From: a virus
Strand: one strand, 5' to 3'
Length of the DNA stretch: 64,000 nt
Virus record (IMG/VR): IMGVR_UViG_3300009130_001466
Coordinates: 1-64,000 of that record
Shown: positions 32,531-41,548 of the stretch, in pieces
How the letters are laid out: each line of letters begins with the position of its first letter
Position numbering within the stretch: position 1 is the first letter of the stretch
Position numbers and translations under genes: made by a program
The notes under the pieces: generated by a model
Seen by the model: only the letters and a program-made list of their open reading frames with translations
Database searches by the model: none
Told to the model about the DNA's origin: nothing

Positions 32531-33417
32531 TAATCTCCCTGAATTGTTTCTGCTTTAGAAAGTTCTGGATTAATTTCAAGAAGGGCGGCGTCTGACTCAA
32601 GCTCTTCTGAGCCTTCTACTTTTTTGCCCGCTCTCCACTGTTTGCAGGACCAGTATCGCGCTTTATATTTTGGGCCTGGGTTTGTATCACATTGGTGGCG
32701 AGCTCTGAATGATTTGCGACGCTCTGGATCATCTCTTTTTATCTCCATATTTGGATCGCCAAAAGTAACTTTTACTACATTGCCTTTATCGTTTTTTACA
32801 TAAACGCCAAATTTCTTTTTAGATCCCTTGGGAAGTCTAAATGGTTTATTTAGAGTTTTCTTTTCTGCTTCTGTTTCACATTCCCAATCTTCCGATTCTG
32901 AATATTCTAATATTTCTGTATCTGAGATTTTAGAAGCCAATAAATCTATTTTAGCTAGAGCTAGTTCTACTTTTGAATAATCATCAAATCCCGATTCGAT
33001 TGTAAGGTTTGAGATATCTTCTTCTGAAGCTTTAGCAACATCTTGATCGGCTTTGCGGTAGGAATCCTTAACTTTGCCCCCGCGCATCATTTTTAAAAAC
33101 ATATTTACACGAGCCATTGCCCAGCTACCTCTAGTTTGGCCAGGTCTGTGTGATGTAGAAAATGCTCCAGCTCCTCTACGGTAAATCTTCTTAAGCATAC
33201 CAAGGGTTACTTTCTTATTAGATTTTTCATTGTGCTCTTTGACTTTGTTCTTTAGTGAGGTTGTGACCTTTTCACTGAAAGTTATTGCCCCAGCAGCAGA
33301 GCCTGGTTCGTTTACAGAGGAACCCTTTTTATTTTCTTCTGGTTTTGCTGGTGTTTGTGCGGCGCTTTTGGGGCCTGGCCTGCCAGCTTTAAGCTTTTCT
33401 GAAAAATCTAATTCCAT
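32527..33417 (-). CDS. phage protein with DUF5824-like and prohead-core-like segments
   Basis: 296 residues. An N-terminal disordered Lys/Pro/Ser-rich part (1-65) is followed by TLGMLKKIYRRGAGAFSTSHRPG and SWAMARVNMFLKMMRGG, a segment like DUF5824, and by a C-terminal domain with KFGVYVKNDKGNVVKVTFGD, DDPERRKSFRARHQC and KYKARYWSCKQW, a motif I recall from prohead-core and maturation-related proteins of T4-like marine phages. Packaging or head-assembly function is inferred only. A promoter with the start-linked motif precedes it. Confidence 0.65.
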   Translation of the reverse strand: MELDFSEKLKAGRPGPKSAAQTPAKPEENKKGSSVNEPGSAAGAITFSEKVTTSLKNKVKEHNEKSNKKVTLGMLKKIYRRGAGAFSTSHRPGQTRGSWAMARVNMFLKMMRGGKVKDSYRKADQDVAKASEEDISNLTIESGFDDYSKVELALAKIDLLASKISDTEILEYSESEDWECETEAEKKTLNKPFRLPKGSKKKFGVYVKNDKGNVVKVTFGDPNMEIKRDDPERRKSFRARHQCDTNPGPKYKARYWSCKQWRAGKKVEGSEELESDAALLEINPELSKAETIQGDY

Positions 33418-33423
33418 ATATAT

Positions 33424-33451
33424 ATGTTACACTTTTTTTAAAAAAAATCAA
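33424..33451 (-). promoter_or_regulatory. promoter with GTGTAA motif before the 296-residue gene
   Basis: Minus strand: TTGATT (33446-33451), 16-nt spacer, TAACAT (33424-33429) within GTGTAACAT, 6 nt, then the ATG at 33417. It would drive the operon leading into the sugar cassette and recA. Confidence 0.62.
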
Positions 33452-33732
33452 CCCCAAAAATTATATGCCAAAATACCAGCGGCGGCTGTTAGTAATCCGC
33501 TGACAAAAACCCACGTCAATTTATTAAAGCCGTTTACAAAAGCTCTTGTTTCTGCTGTGATTTTTTCCATTTCAATCATTCTGTTGTTCATGTCTTCTAT
33601 TTTCTTGAACAGAACGTCGGTTAAAGTCCCAAGTTGAATTAATTTTTCTTCAGCTCTGGCAATAGAAATAACCGCATCTGAAAGTTTGTCAACTTTTTGC
33701 TCTATTCTTAGTAGTCTATCCTCTTCTGGCAT
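33448..33732 (-). CDS. XhlA-like coiled-coil protein with C-terminal membrane helix
   Basis: 94 residues. Residues 5-68 are heptad-like (LLRIEQKVDKLSDAV, LFKKIEDMNNRMIEM) and the C-terminus is one membrane helix (LTWVFVSGLLTAAAGILAYN) with a very short tail. This resembles XhlA-type holin-associated proteins, which help release phage from the cell. No endolysin is seen nearby, so it may instead be a membrane-anchored structural or superinfection protein. It has a start-linked GTGTAA motif 8 nt upstream. Confidence 0.62.
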   Translation of the reverse strand: MPEEDRLLRIEQKVDKLSDAVISIARAEEKLIQLGTLTDVLFKKIEDMNNRMIEMEKITAETRAFVNGFNKLTWVFVSGLLTAAAGILAYNFWG

Positions 33733-33740
33733 GGTTTTGT

Positions 33741-33746
33741 TTACAC
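33741..33746 (-). promoter_or_regulatory. GTGTAA start-linked motif of the XhlA-like gene
   Basis: Minus strand: the last codon and stop of the upstream gene are GTG TAA themselves; 8 nt later comes the ATG at 33732. The motif thus doubles as a coding end. Confidence 0.45.
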
Positions 33747-33986
33747 TAAATCTCCAAATCTTTCTTGAGGAAATAAAATTTCTCTTTGTTCTTTTTTGTC
33801 TATATTATAGAACTCACACGCTTCAGATAAGGTATCAAAATATCTCCACCCATCAACTGGATAAGTGTATGTTTCCTTTAGGCTGATATCTAAAGTATAA
33901 TCTTTATGTTCTAAATGAGTGGCAAAAATCGTTACTGATCTTTTCGCTCCTACTTCCAGTTTATAAAATCCGTTTTCTTCTTCCAT
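33741..33986 (-). CDS. small hypothetical protein in the fibre cluster
   Basis: 81 residues, predicted beta then helix: FYKLEVGAKRSVTIFATHL, YTYPVDGWRYFDTLSEACEFYN, then a KKEQREILFPQERFG helix. No family recognised. It overlaps the motif of the XhlA-like gene and follows directly the LRR fibre gene stop. The absence of a promoter and its position suggest co-expression with the fibre genes. Confidence 0.62.
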   Translation of the reverse strand: MEEENGFYKLEVGAKRSVTIFATHLEHKDYTLDISLKETYTYPVDGWRYFDTLSEACEFYNIDKKEQREILFPQERFGDLV

Positions 33987-33987
33987 A

Positions 33988-35754
33988 TTACAAGTTTAGT
34001 GTCCAACCTTTATTTGTTGCTATAAGTTTATCAGCAGCTGTTAAATCCGCTGTAAAAGAATTATTTCTCAAATCTAGTGTTGCTGAATGAGTAATTGTAA
34101 CTAAGTGGTTAAAAATTTCAAGTATAGCATCTCTATTTAAGGGACAATATCGTAATGACACACTATACTTAAATCCAGTTTCATCAGTTGCTGCTCCAGG
34201 AAATTTAATATAGTTTATGTTTCTAGCGAGGCCGAACGTGTTGCTGTAATCCCCAGAATCATTTGCATACGAGAAATCAATGCCCTCAATGTATTGTAAG
34301 GAGGCAGCGTTATAAAAACATTGATAATATTCTCCATCACTTGGTCCAGCGTTCATTCCTACAAGTTTTACTGATGTTAAAGATTCGGACCCGAAAAATG
34401 TTCTATATAGTGAGCCAGTGTTGGTCAAATTATTGACATGTATCGGTGGAAGCTCTTTTAACGCTGCCATACCATTAAAAGAATCCCGCATATCAGTACA
34501 GTTCGTAAAATCCAAATGTGTATATTGCGAATCAAACCTTTCAATCTGGGTTGCCCCTTGAAACATATTTGACGCATTACTAGCCCGTGTAAATTGCCCT
34601 AAATAAGGAAATACTTTCAATGAATCGAAATTATAAAACACCTGACTCATATCAAAATTGCTGGTTCGTTCAATAGCGTCAAGCCCTCCTTGCTCTGTTA
34701 AAACTGAAAAATCATAACATTCTCTTAGATTACCAAACGTTCTATCAATTCCTTGACCATCCATTTTGCTAAGATCTACACCTTGCGGTATTGCTCTTAA
34801 ATCTAAGGCATTATAAAACATGTAATCAAGGCGAACACTGCCTGTATTCCGTACTCCAACGTATGGTATATATTTTATATTTCGACAATCAGCAAAAGTA
34901 AGATAGAAGGAGCTACAAGATGTAAGCATTCCGCTTCCAAACAAACCTTCTGGCATGTACCTAAGCGCATAGCAATAACGAAAAGTCTCTTGCATATTAC
35001 TTGGATTTTTAAACCAGTATCTATCATTGCTAGCAAAATCATCTGGTAAATATGTTAAGGAGTTGCAATCATAAAACGTCCTTACGTAAGATTCAGATCC
35101 AGCATTTCGAATATAAGGCACAAAAGGTATTGATCTTAAAGAACGACAGCCACAATAAAGTCTTTCTGGTTGCGTTAACCTATTACTTGAAGTGTTTCTG
35201 ATTTCAATTTGCTCGACCATTCTCATTGGACGACTATAATTAATCGTATGAGTCGTAGCATTCGAACTACTTACAAATAAATCTAAAATATTTGGACCAG
35301 CCCTATACGCCAAAGTAGCATTGGTGATGTACGGACCGTCTATATCAAAATTAATCTGTCCAAGACTACCTCCAAAAACCACTCCATCACCTAAAGTAAC
35401 TTCGAACACTGCTTGTCTGTATCCTCTGAATTCTGTACTAGCTGGCAAATCGTCATAATCATATATGTGAGTAACAGTAACATTAGAACCAACAGTTTCA
35501 ACATTACCATCACCCCAATCTACGGTGTATGGAGAACTATCATCAGTATCTAAATTGAAAGTTACATAATTTTGTGCAGCTCTTTCATTAGGAAATACCG
35601 CGACCAAGCCAATAATCTTTTCTGGCACGCCGTCTGGCACATTTAAATCAAGCCATTCGGTAGGTCGAGACCATTGATCATTTACATCGTATTTTGCATC
35701 GGCTGGCAAAAGATTTGGAACGTTGCCTGGAGATAAACTAGGTAAAAAACTCAT
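33988..35754 (-). CDS. BspA/DUF285-like repeat tail fibre protein
   Basis: 588 residues. The N-terminus has a PKD-like beta domain (YVTFNLDTDDSSPYTVDWGD then VTVTHIYDY). Residues from about 180 to 560 are many short repeats around MFYNALDLRAIP, TFRYCYALRYMPEG and MFQGATQIERFD, typical of DUF285/BspA-like LRR surface proteins found in Mycoplasma and Bacteroides. Such repeats bind proteins or glycans. It overlaps the upstream fibre gene by ATGA, and may be a distal receptor-binding tip. A truncated second LRR fibre gene is at the left edge. Confidence 0.83.
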   Translation of the reverse strand: MSFLPSLSPGNVPNLLPADAKYDVNDQWSRPTEWLDLNVPDGVPEKIIGLVAVFPNERAAQNYVTFNLDTDDSSPYTVDWGDGNVETVGSNVTVTHIYDYDDLPASTEFRGYRQAVFEVTLGDGVVFGGSLGQINFDIDGPYITNATLAYRAGPNILDLFVSSSNATTHTINYSRPMRMVEQIEIRNTSSNRLTQPERLYCGCRSLRSIPFVPYIRNAGSESYVRTFYDCNSLTYLPDDFASNDRYWFKNPSNMQETFRYCYALRYMPEGLFGSGMLTSCSSFYLTFADCRNIKYIPYVGVRNTGSVRLDYMFYNALDLRAIPQGVDLSKMDGQGIDRTFGNLRECYDFSVLTEQGGLDAIERTSNFDMSQVFYNFDSLKVFPYLGQFTRASNASNMFQGATQIERFDSQYTHLDFTNCTDMRDSFNGMAALKELPPIHVNNLTNTGSLYRTFFGSESLTSVKLVGMNAGPSDGEYYQCFYNAASLQYIEGIDFSYANDSGDYSNTFGLARNINYIKFPGAATDETGFKYSVSLRYCPLNRDAILEIFNHLVTITHSATLDLRNNSFTADLTAADKLIATNKGWTLNL

Positions 35755-37679
35755 ACTACGTTACCTCCTAAAAATGCGTATTCTGGTGATTTGAAAATGA
35801 CTTGGGCTTGGCCATAAATACCAGCTATTTGATTTGCGGAATTAAAAGAGTTGAAGCCAGATATCCCAGCCCCAGTTGCAAAAACAACACTGTTGGATGT
35901 TTCAGCAATAAATGTTGTTGTATGTCCAGAAACTTGAGCTGGTATAGTTACTGTCATTGGGGCTGAATTTTGAAGAAGTACTGTGGCTCCTCTATGTGTA
36001 GACCCCATGGTAAAACTACCAGTCTCTGTAACAAATGAATTTTCTGATAGAGATATTTTGCCGAAGGATTTAGTGCCACTTATTGTTTGGTCTCCAGTTG
36101 TGTAGACGACATTTTCAACTGTTCCGCCGCCTCCGCCTCCGCCTTCGCCTATTAAAAGAACACCAGTTCCATTTACTGTTGGGCGACTACTAAATGATGA
36201 ATCACCAGATACCGAAAGATCTTGATTTATTGTAAAGTTGTAATTAGCATCAACGTTTCCGTTATTTCTAATACTGACTGCTTCTATTGATGCGCAATAC
36301 AGTCCAAGGTCAGAGTTTCGTGTTGAACCTTGTTCCATTCCCTTTGTACTGCCTCGCTGTCCTCTGATACCAACACTATAACCAGCTCTTAAGTGACCTG
36401 AATCTAAATATAAGTCATTTGCCCCAAATCTAAATTGTGTGTTATTATTTTTGTTTTTAATAACACCGTTTTCTTGGAGCATTAAATCACCGCTAACTTC
36501 TAACTTTTCAGTAGGTGATGATGTACCTATACCAACATTGCCATTTCCATCAAATCTAACTTTTTCAGAAACTGTACCATTATTAGTGGTAAAAAAAGAT
36601 AAGCCATAATCATTAGAGCCTTCGCCTTCATGTCTAATTATAGTTCTTTTGGATAAACTTCCATCTGTAACCATTTCAAGACCTGGGCCTGCATTATCAT
36701 TTGTCCCTATCAAAGAAACTCTTGCACCAAATTGAACACCGTTGTCATGAAGTTTTATAGATCGATCGTAAGAATATGCAGGTGTTGATCCAATTTGAAG
36801 ATTACCTCCAGACAAGATTGCACCGCCAGAAACATGAAGTGGGGCTTGTGGTGATGATGTACCTATGCCAATATTGCCAGAAGTTGTAAGATTATTAACT
36901 ACCGCATCTTCTCCAGAAACCAAAAATAATCCAGTCTCAGAGTTTTGAACATAAGAAGATAGATCGACGCCAGTGATGAAGCCGCTTGGGTTAGAAGAAA
37001 CGTAAAACGCTCCCGTTTCGGAGTCTTGAACGTAGCTAGATAGATCGACGCCAGTAATATAACCACTTGGGTTAGAGGCGGCATAAAATTGTCCAGTTTG
37101 AGACTCAGATATAAAAGAACCCGTTTCTGATTTTAACGCAAAAGATCCAGTACTATTTACTATTTCTGTTATCTCTGAATCGTTTGATGAAATTTGGCCC
37201 TGCAAATATCCGCTTACGCCAGTTACAAATTCTTCGGTTGTGTAGGCGGATAAATCTACTCCAGTTATGTAGCCGCTTGGATTTGAAGACGCATAAAATG
37301 CGCCAGTTTCAGATTTTTCTACGTAATCTGACAGGTCTACTCCAGTTATGTAGCCACTGGGGTTTGATTTTGGATAAAATGAATTAGTGGCTAATGTATT
37401 GTAATCGCCAGTTGCAGTGATTATTTTTGAATTTATCTGATTTTCAGTTAAGAAGTCAGATATTTCAGGGGGTCTAACAACGTCTCCCGTGGCATAATTA
37501 CTATAATTGCCCGTTATTGTTATTGGGTCGCCAGAGCTTACTATAACTGTAGCTGAATCGCCGCTAAAAGCTGTAACATCAATAAATTGATCACCAGATA
37601 TAGAAATTAACCCAGTTTGAGGTTGGGTTAAAATAATTGACGTAGAATCTTCTCCAGAAACTGTTGCAGATATGCTCAT
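35751..37679 (-). CDS. long repetitive tail fibre protein
   Basis: 642 residues. Residues 120-260 contain near-identical units with GFITGVDLSSYVQNSETG and a variant ending FYASSNPSGYITGVDLS, then NIGIGTSSPQAPLHVSG, with a second NVGIGTSSPTEKLEVSG, the repeat known from many phage and bacterial trimeric fibres (GIGTSSPxxxLxVxG). A C-terminal domain ends GAGISGFNSFNSANQIAG and EYAFLGGNVV. Gly-rich GEGGGGGGGTV is a flexible link. It most likely forms the shaft of a side fibre, with 33988-35754 as its tip. Confidence 0.87.
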   Translation of the reverse strand: MSISATVSGEDSTSIILTQPQTGLISISGDQFIDVTAFSGDSATVIVSSGDPITITGNYSNYATGDVVRPPEISDFLTENQINSKIITATGDYNTLATNSFYPKSNPSGYITGVDLSDYVEKSETGAFYASSNPSGYITGVDLSAYTTEEFVTGVSGYLQGQISSNDSEITEIVNSTGSFALKSETGSFISESQTGQFYAASNPSGYITGVDLSSYVQDSETGAFYVSSNPSGFITGVDLSSYVQNSETGLFLVSGEDAVVNNLTTSGNIGIGTSSPQAPLHVSGGAILSGGNLQIGSTPAYSYDRSIKLHDNGVQFGARVSLIGTNDNAGPGLEMVTDGSLSKRTIIRHEGEGSNDYGLSFFTTNNGTVSEKVRFDGNGNVGIGTSSPTEKLEVSGDLMLQENGVIKNKNNNTQFRFGANDLYLDSGHLRAGYSVGIRGQRGSTKGMEQGSTRNSDLGLYCASIEAVSIRNNGNVDANYNFTINQDLSVSGDSSFSSRPTVNGTGVLLIGEGGGGGGGTVENVVYTTGDQTISGTKSFGKISLSENSFVTETGSFTMGSTHRGATVLLQNSAPMTVTIPAQVSGHTTTFIAETSNSVVFATGAGISGFNSFNSANQIAGIYGQAQVIFKSPEYAFLGGNVV

Positions 37680-38014
37680 GCTGTTTCATTTTCGACGATA
37701 GTGACGGAGCCTTTTAACAATTTTTCTGAAGTGCCATCGTTTTTATCAATAAATAAATCGTAAGAACTTGGGGCTGTAGAAAGATTAGATGTTTGTGTTT
37801 TAGATAAAGATAATGTAGCTATACCATCTGTAGCTATACCAACAACCGTTGTCGTAAAATCTTCCTGCAAGGAATTTGAAGAATCAATTCTAATTTGAGA
37901 GTGAAGAGAAGCGTTTGAAAGATCATACGCACTTCCATCTGCATTTTTAATAGTTAGGGTAATTGAAAATGTCGCTCTTTTTTCGATTGTGATGTTATAT
38001 GTACCTGCAGCCAT
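37676..38014 (-). CDS. fibre/baseplate-associated beta protein, BppU-like N-terminus
   Basis: 112 residues, all beta. The opening YNITIEKRATFSITLTIKNA, then SAYDLSNASLHSQIRI and a closing LLKGSVTIVEN resemble the N-terminal domain of baseplate upper proteins (BppU) and similar tail-fibre connectors in marine phages. It probably attaches the fibre at 35751-37679 to the tail; start and stop overlap neighbours by ATGA. A GTGTAA motif lies 8 nt before the start. Confidence 0.72.
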   Translation of the reverse strand: MAAGTYNITIEKRATFSITLTIKNADGSAYDLSNASLHSQIRIDSSNSLQEDFTTTVVGIATDGIATLSLSKTQTSNLSTAPSSYDLFIDKNDGTSEKLLKGSVTIVENETA

Positions 38015-38022
38015 ATAGCAAT

Positions 38023-38028
38023 TTACAC
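38023..38028 (-). promoter_or_regulatory. GTGTAA start-linked motif of the fibre cluster
   Basis: Minus strand: AAAAGTGTAA, then ATTGCTAT (8 nt), ATG at 38014. It follows the stop of the upstream virion gene by only 4 nt. Confidence 0.5.
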
Positions 38029-38032
38029 TTTT

Positions 38033-38770
38033 TTATAGCAGCATTCCTTCAAAAACACAGTGGACATGCATATTATTAGATGTAGAAGATACCACTTGAA
38101 ACATTACATCGCTGCCTCCAGGGATTGGAAGCGGCATATCTAATCCAATTACGCTTGGGGAAAAATTTGATAGGGCTACAATTTCTTGTGTTCTAAAAAC
38201 TGAATCTTTTAGCCTAACGATTAACTTTATTGTTAGATTGGCGTTTGTGTTTGCTGTTTTTGCGTCGCAAGAAAGATGGTAGGAAGATAAGTTGAATTGC
38301 TTATCAATGGGGACGGTGTAAATGGCTTGCATTGTTTGGTTGTGGCCATTTTCAATAATTCCCTTTACATTGCTTGCTACATCTGGAGTCCCGTCTGTAT
38401 TCGCTCCGCCTGTATATACAAAAATATTCCCAGCTATATCATTAGTATCGTCGTTAAAGACCCTGTTAATTCTTGACCATTTTCCGTCTAAAGTTATGCG
38501 GGTTTGACCCTGCATAACCACGGTCTCCTCCTTTTCTTTAAAATCTTCATCTAGTCCTTGAATTTTGATTGGGATAGTATCTAGTGCATTATTGCTAGAA
38601 ATATACATTGTTTCTCCAAGATTATTGGGAAAAACATAATCCCCAGAAACATCTGCATAACTCCAGATAGCTTCGTTTGAAGTGTTAGAATCTACATCAT
38701 CATGCGTACCAAATTTTCTAACAAATTTGCCAGTTTTTCTTTGTATATCTGCTAGGTGAAATGAAGACAT
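38033..38770 (-). CDS. virion-associated protein of the marine-phage type
   Basis: 245 residues, beta-rich. The pattern GKFVRKFGTHDDVDSNTSNE, AIWSYADVSGDYVFP and IPIKIQGLDEDFKEKEETV is one I recall in virion structural proteins of marine podoviruses and siphoviruses, where it lies in the fibre or head gene group. The C-terminal part reads as a lectin-like beta sandwich. Role not known; it is adjacent to fibre genes and has a start-linked GTGTAA motif. Confidence 0.7.
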   Translation of the reverse strand: MSSFHLADIQRKTGKFVRKFGTHDDVDSNTSNEAIWSYADVSGDYVFPNNLGETMYISSNNALDTIPIKIQGLDEDFKEKEETVVMQGQTRITLDGKWSRINRVFNDDTNDIAGNIFVYTGGANTDGTPDVASNVKGIIENGHNQTMQAIYTVPIDKQFNLSSYHLSCDAKTANTNANLTIKLIVRLKDSVFRTQEIVALSNFSPSVIGLDMPLPIPGGSDVMFQVVSSTSNNMHVHCVFEGMLL

Positions 38771-38778
38771 GTATTACT

Positions 38779-38784
38779 TTACAC
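38779..38784 (-). promoter_or_regulatory. GTGTAA start-linked motif after nrdA
   Basis: Minus strand: nrdA ends GGT TAA, immediately followed by GTGTAA, AGTAATAC (8 nt) and the ATG at 38770. There is no separate -35 box outside the nrdA coding end. Confidence 0.5.
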
Positions 38785-40428
38785 TTAACCAGAGCAGGAT
38801 TGGCATTCTAATATATTTCTGCTTAATTCTTGGGCTGGATTTGCGCTTCTTTGATAATAAAGTGTTTTAACTCCAAGTTCCCAGGCTTCGATTAGTAATT
38901 CACTAACCTGTTTAGGTTTTACTTCTGGTGGAATCATTACATTTAATGATTGAGCTTGGTCAATGTATTTTTGGCGACTGGCTGCTTGAATAATAATATC
39001 TTTTTGAGATATTTCTCCGAATGTTTTAAATACAGCTTTTTCTTCGTTAGTTAAAAATTCTAAATGTTGTACTGATCCACCTTTAATCAAGATTGATTTC
39101 CAAATGGCGCTTGTATTTTTTTTATGTTTTTCTAATAACTGAGTTAAGTAAGGATTTTTGTAAGTAAAATTCCCTTTTGCGAGTTTTTTTACAAAATAAT
39201 TACTATTAAGAGGCTCAATAGAAGGAGAAACTTGACCTAAAATAAATGAAGATGAAGTTGTTGGAGCGACCGCAAGTGTTGTAACATTACGGCGGCCATA
39301 ACCTTTTAAGAGTTCTGGTTCACCCAGTAGCTCGGCCAATTGTTGTGTAGCTGAGTCTGCTCTTTCTCGAATAATTGACCAAATCTTATTGTTTTCTATT
39401 TGGGCCTGCAAACCCTCAAAGCCGATGTTTTTAGATTGTAGGTATGAGTGCCAGCCAAGCGCGCCCATTCCAAGGGCTCTTTGGTTTTTTGCAAACTTAT
39501 GAGGAGCTTCCATAAATTTGATGTTTTTTGTTTTTTGAACAAATTCTTCATTAACTGCATCAAGAAAATAAACTAATGTTTGAACTGCGTCAGTTTTTTC
39601 TATTTTGTCCCATTCTACTAAATTCAAAGACGACAAGACACAAACAAAAGATTCTTCCTCATTTGATTGTAGAGTAATTTCACTGCAAAGATTTGAAGAA
39701 TTTATTTTGTAATTTTTATCCTTATAAACTTGTGGTGCTTCGTTGTTTACGGTATCGCTGTACATAATATATGGATACCCAGTTTCAAAACGTTTTTTAA
39801 TTATTTTGCCCCAAATTTTACGTTTTTCTTTGTCTCCTTCAATTAACGATTTCATCCATTCATCGGTAATTGTTATACCAATACTCATATTTTGAATAGG
39901 GTGACCGTCCTCGCGAATCTGAAGAAATTCTTCAATGTCTGAATGCTCAACTGGTAAGTAGGCCGCAAAGCTCCCGCGACGAGCAGATCCTTGAGAAACT
40001 ACGTCAGCGACCTTGTCATAAAGTTCCATAAAGTGAACGGGGCCAGAAGACTGGCCACCAACACTAATATCAGCTCCTCTCGATCGAAGATCTCCAAAAA
40101 ACCCAGATGTTCCTCCTCCCATTTTAGACATGATTCCAACCTCTGCATTTTTTTCAAGGATTGACTCCATTGTGTCAGATACATGGGAATTAAAACAGCT
40201 AACTGGTAGGCCACGACTGTTTCCAAAATTAGTCCACACTGGAGTAGAAAGCGAATAAAAACCTTCGCTCATATATTTTTGGAATTTTTCAGAAAAGCCC
40301 TTAATGCCTAATATTTTTTCTGCATTATTGGCGATTTCAGCGATTCTATCTTCCGCATTTTGACCTTCTTTTAAGTAGCCTCTTGACAAAAAGAGGCGAG
40401 AATCTTCGTTTAACCATTTATAACTCAT
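38785..40428 (-). CDS. nrdA: class I ribonucleoside-diphosphate reductase large subunit
   Basis: 547 residues, shorter than host NrdA because the ATP-cone regulatory domain is missing. Catalytic residues are present: Cys in GLPVSCFNSH, NLCSEI (Asn, Cys, Glu), VCVLSSLNL (Cys), the tyrosine pair in TLYYQRS, and the C-terminal CQSCSG thiols that are re-reduced by a thioredoxin or glutaredoxin. MGGGTSGFFG and GMGALGWHSYLQ are further landmarks. Lacking the cone, it should escape dATP inhibition, usual in phages. It makes dNDPs for genome synthesis, with NrdB upstream 80 bp away. No redoxin gene is seen in the window. Confidence 0.93.
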   Translation of the reverse strand: MSYKWLNEDSRLFLSRGYLKEGQNAEDRIAEIANNAEKILGIKGFSEKFQKYMSEGFYSLSTPVWTNFGNSRGLPVSCFNSHVSDTMESILEKNAEVGIMSKMGGGTSGFFGDLRSRGADISVGGQSSGPVHFMELYDKVADVVSQGSARRGSFAAYLPVEHSDIEEFLQIREDGHPIQNMSIGITITDEWMKSLIEGDKEKRKIWGKIIKKRFETGYPYIMYSDTVNNEAPQVYKDKNYKINSSNLCSEITLQSNEEESFVCVLSSLNLVEWDKIEKTDAVQTLVYFLDAVNEEFVQKTKNIKFMEAPHKFAKNQRALGMGALGWHSYLQSKNIGFEGLQAQIENNKIWSIIRERADSATQQLAELLGEPELLKGYGRRNVTTLAVAPTTSSSFILGQVSPSIEPLNSNYFVKKLAKGNFTYKNPYLTQLLEKHKKNTSAIWKSILIKGGSVQHLEFLTNEEKAVFKTFGEISQKDIIIQAASRQKYIDQAQSLNVMIPPEVKPKQVSELLIEAWELGVKTLYYQRSANPAQELSRNILECQSCSG

Positions 40429-40507
40429 TTTTATTTATAATCTTTGTGGATTTACCATACTAACAGGCACGGTTTAAATTGCAATCTTTTTTACAAAATG
40501 TTTGTAA

Positions 40508-41476
40508 TTAAAACAGATCGTCTTCATCGAAAGACTTGTTTGCTTTACTGTACTCTGTTGGGCGGGAATGAAAAAAGTCAGTAGACGAATTTCCTAATAC
40601 CTCCTCATCAAACCAAAGGGTTTTTTCCACCATTGCTTCTTCTACTTCAAAGATTTTCTTATACCCTATTTGTTGTAGGGATTCATTTATTCGGTTTTTT
40701 ACAAATTCTTTTAAAAGGGGAGCGTTAAGGTTTTCGTCTTCGATTCCATTGATCATCCAATCAATAATTTGGGATTCTGATTTAAAAGCCTCTTCAGCTT
40801 CATGTAATATTTTTTCCTCTAAATCTTTATCGAAAAGATCTGGGTATTCCTGACGTAAAACGTTAACGAGTTTAATGCCTACTTTTGCATGAATATCTTC
40901 TTCTTTTGCGGTGTAAGCGGTTTGTTGATTTGTGTCTTTCAATAAGTTCTTCTTGCCAAACCAGTTAACTACATAAAATTGAGAAAATAGAGATACGTTT
41001 TCTACAAAAAGAGTAAACAAAATCAAAGCGTAGATGAATTGTTTTTTGCTGTCTTTATAGTATCTATGTGTGTATTTTCTTAGATAGTTTACCCGACCTT
41101 CAATCCAATCAAGTTTTAAATTGTCTTCAAATACGTGCTGTAAACCAAGCACATCAATTAGTCGTTCGTAGGCTTTATTGTGAATAACTTCGATATTGGC
41201 CATAACATACCCCATGTCTCGAATAGATGGGTGCGGAAGGTTGTCTCCTAGTTTTGCCCAAAAAGTTTTAACAGCAATTTCAATCTGACCAATAGCAGAA
41301 AGTGTTCTAATAATGATCTCTCTTTCTTGCTCTGATAAGTTTACCTTATAGTCTTGGATGTCAGAGGAAAAATTGAACTCTTTATCTGTCCAATGCCCCT
41401 CCCACATAGCTCTAGCAAAAGTATCCGCCCACGGATACAGATCAGGTTTTCTTGAAATTTGTTCTTCGAATAACAT
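40508..41476 (-). CDS. nrdB: class I ribonucleoside-diphosphate reductase small subunit
   Basis: 322 residues. Metal ligands and radical site: Glu in IGQIEIAVKTFW, NIEVIHNKAYERL (Glu, His and the radical-position Tyr), LFVENVSLFS (Glu) and AKEEDIHAKVG (Glu, His). The C-terminal tail SFDEDDLF binds the large subunit. I chose the ATG at 41476; an in-frame TTG 24 nt upstream lies on the promoter motif and is unlikely. It generates the tyrosyl radical for NrdA. A sigma-70-like promoter with the GTGTAA motif precedes it. Confidence 0.92.
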   Translation of the reverse strand: MLFEEQISRKPDLYPWADTFARAMWEGHWTDKEFNFSSDIQDYKVNLSEQEREIIIRTLSAIGQIEIAVKTFWAKLGDNLPHPSIRDMGYVMANIEVIHNKAYERLIDVLGLQHVFEDNLKLDWIEGRVNYLRKYTHRYYKDSKKQFIYALILFTLFVENVSLFSQFYVVNWFGKKNLLKDTNQQTAYTAKEEDIHAKVGIKLVNVLRQEYPDLFDKDLEEKILHEAEEAFKSESQIIDWMINGIEDENLNAPLLKEFVKNRINESLQQIGYKKIFEVEEAMVEKTLWFDEEVLGNSSTDFFHSRPTEYSKANKSFDEDDLF

Positions 41477-41483
41477 ACTCACC

Positions 41484-41511
41484 AATTTACACCAACCCAA
41501 ACTAAAGTCAA
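41484..41511 (-). promoter_or_regulatory. promoter of the nrdBA operon
   Basis: Minus strand: TTGACT (41506-41511), 16-nt spacer, TAAATT (41484-41489) within GTGTAAATT, 7 nt, then the nrdB ATG at 41476. Confidence 0.68.
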
Positions 41512-41548
41512 CTATTTTTAACTAAATCGAAAAAAAAGATTTTTGCAC

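Noticed and set aside
33980-33992. A GTAATATG sequence just before the 81-residue gene start as another start-linked motif.
   Set aside because: It lacks the GTGTAA core and has no spacer before the ATG; it is simply the end of the upstream gene.
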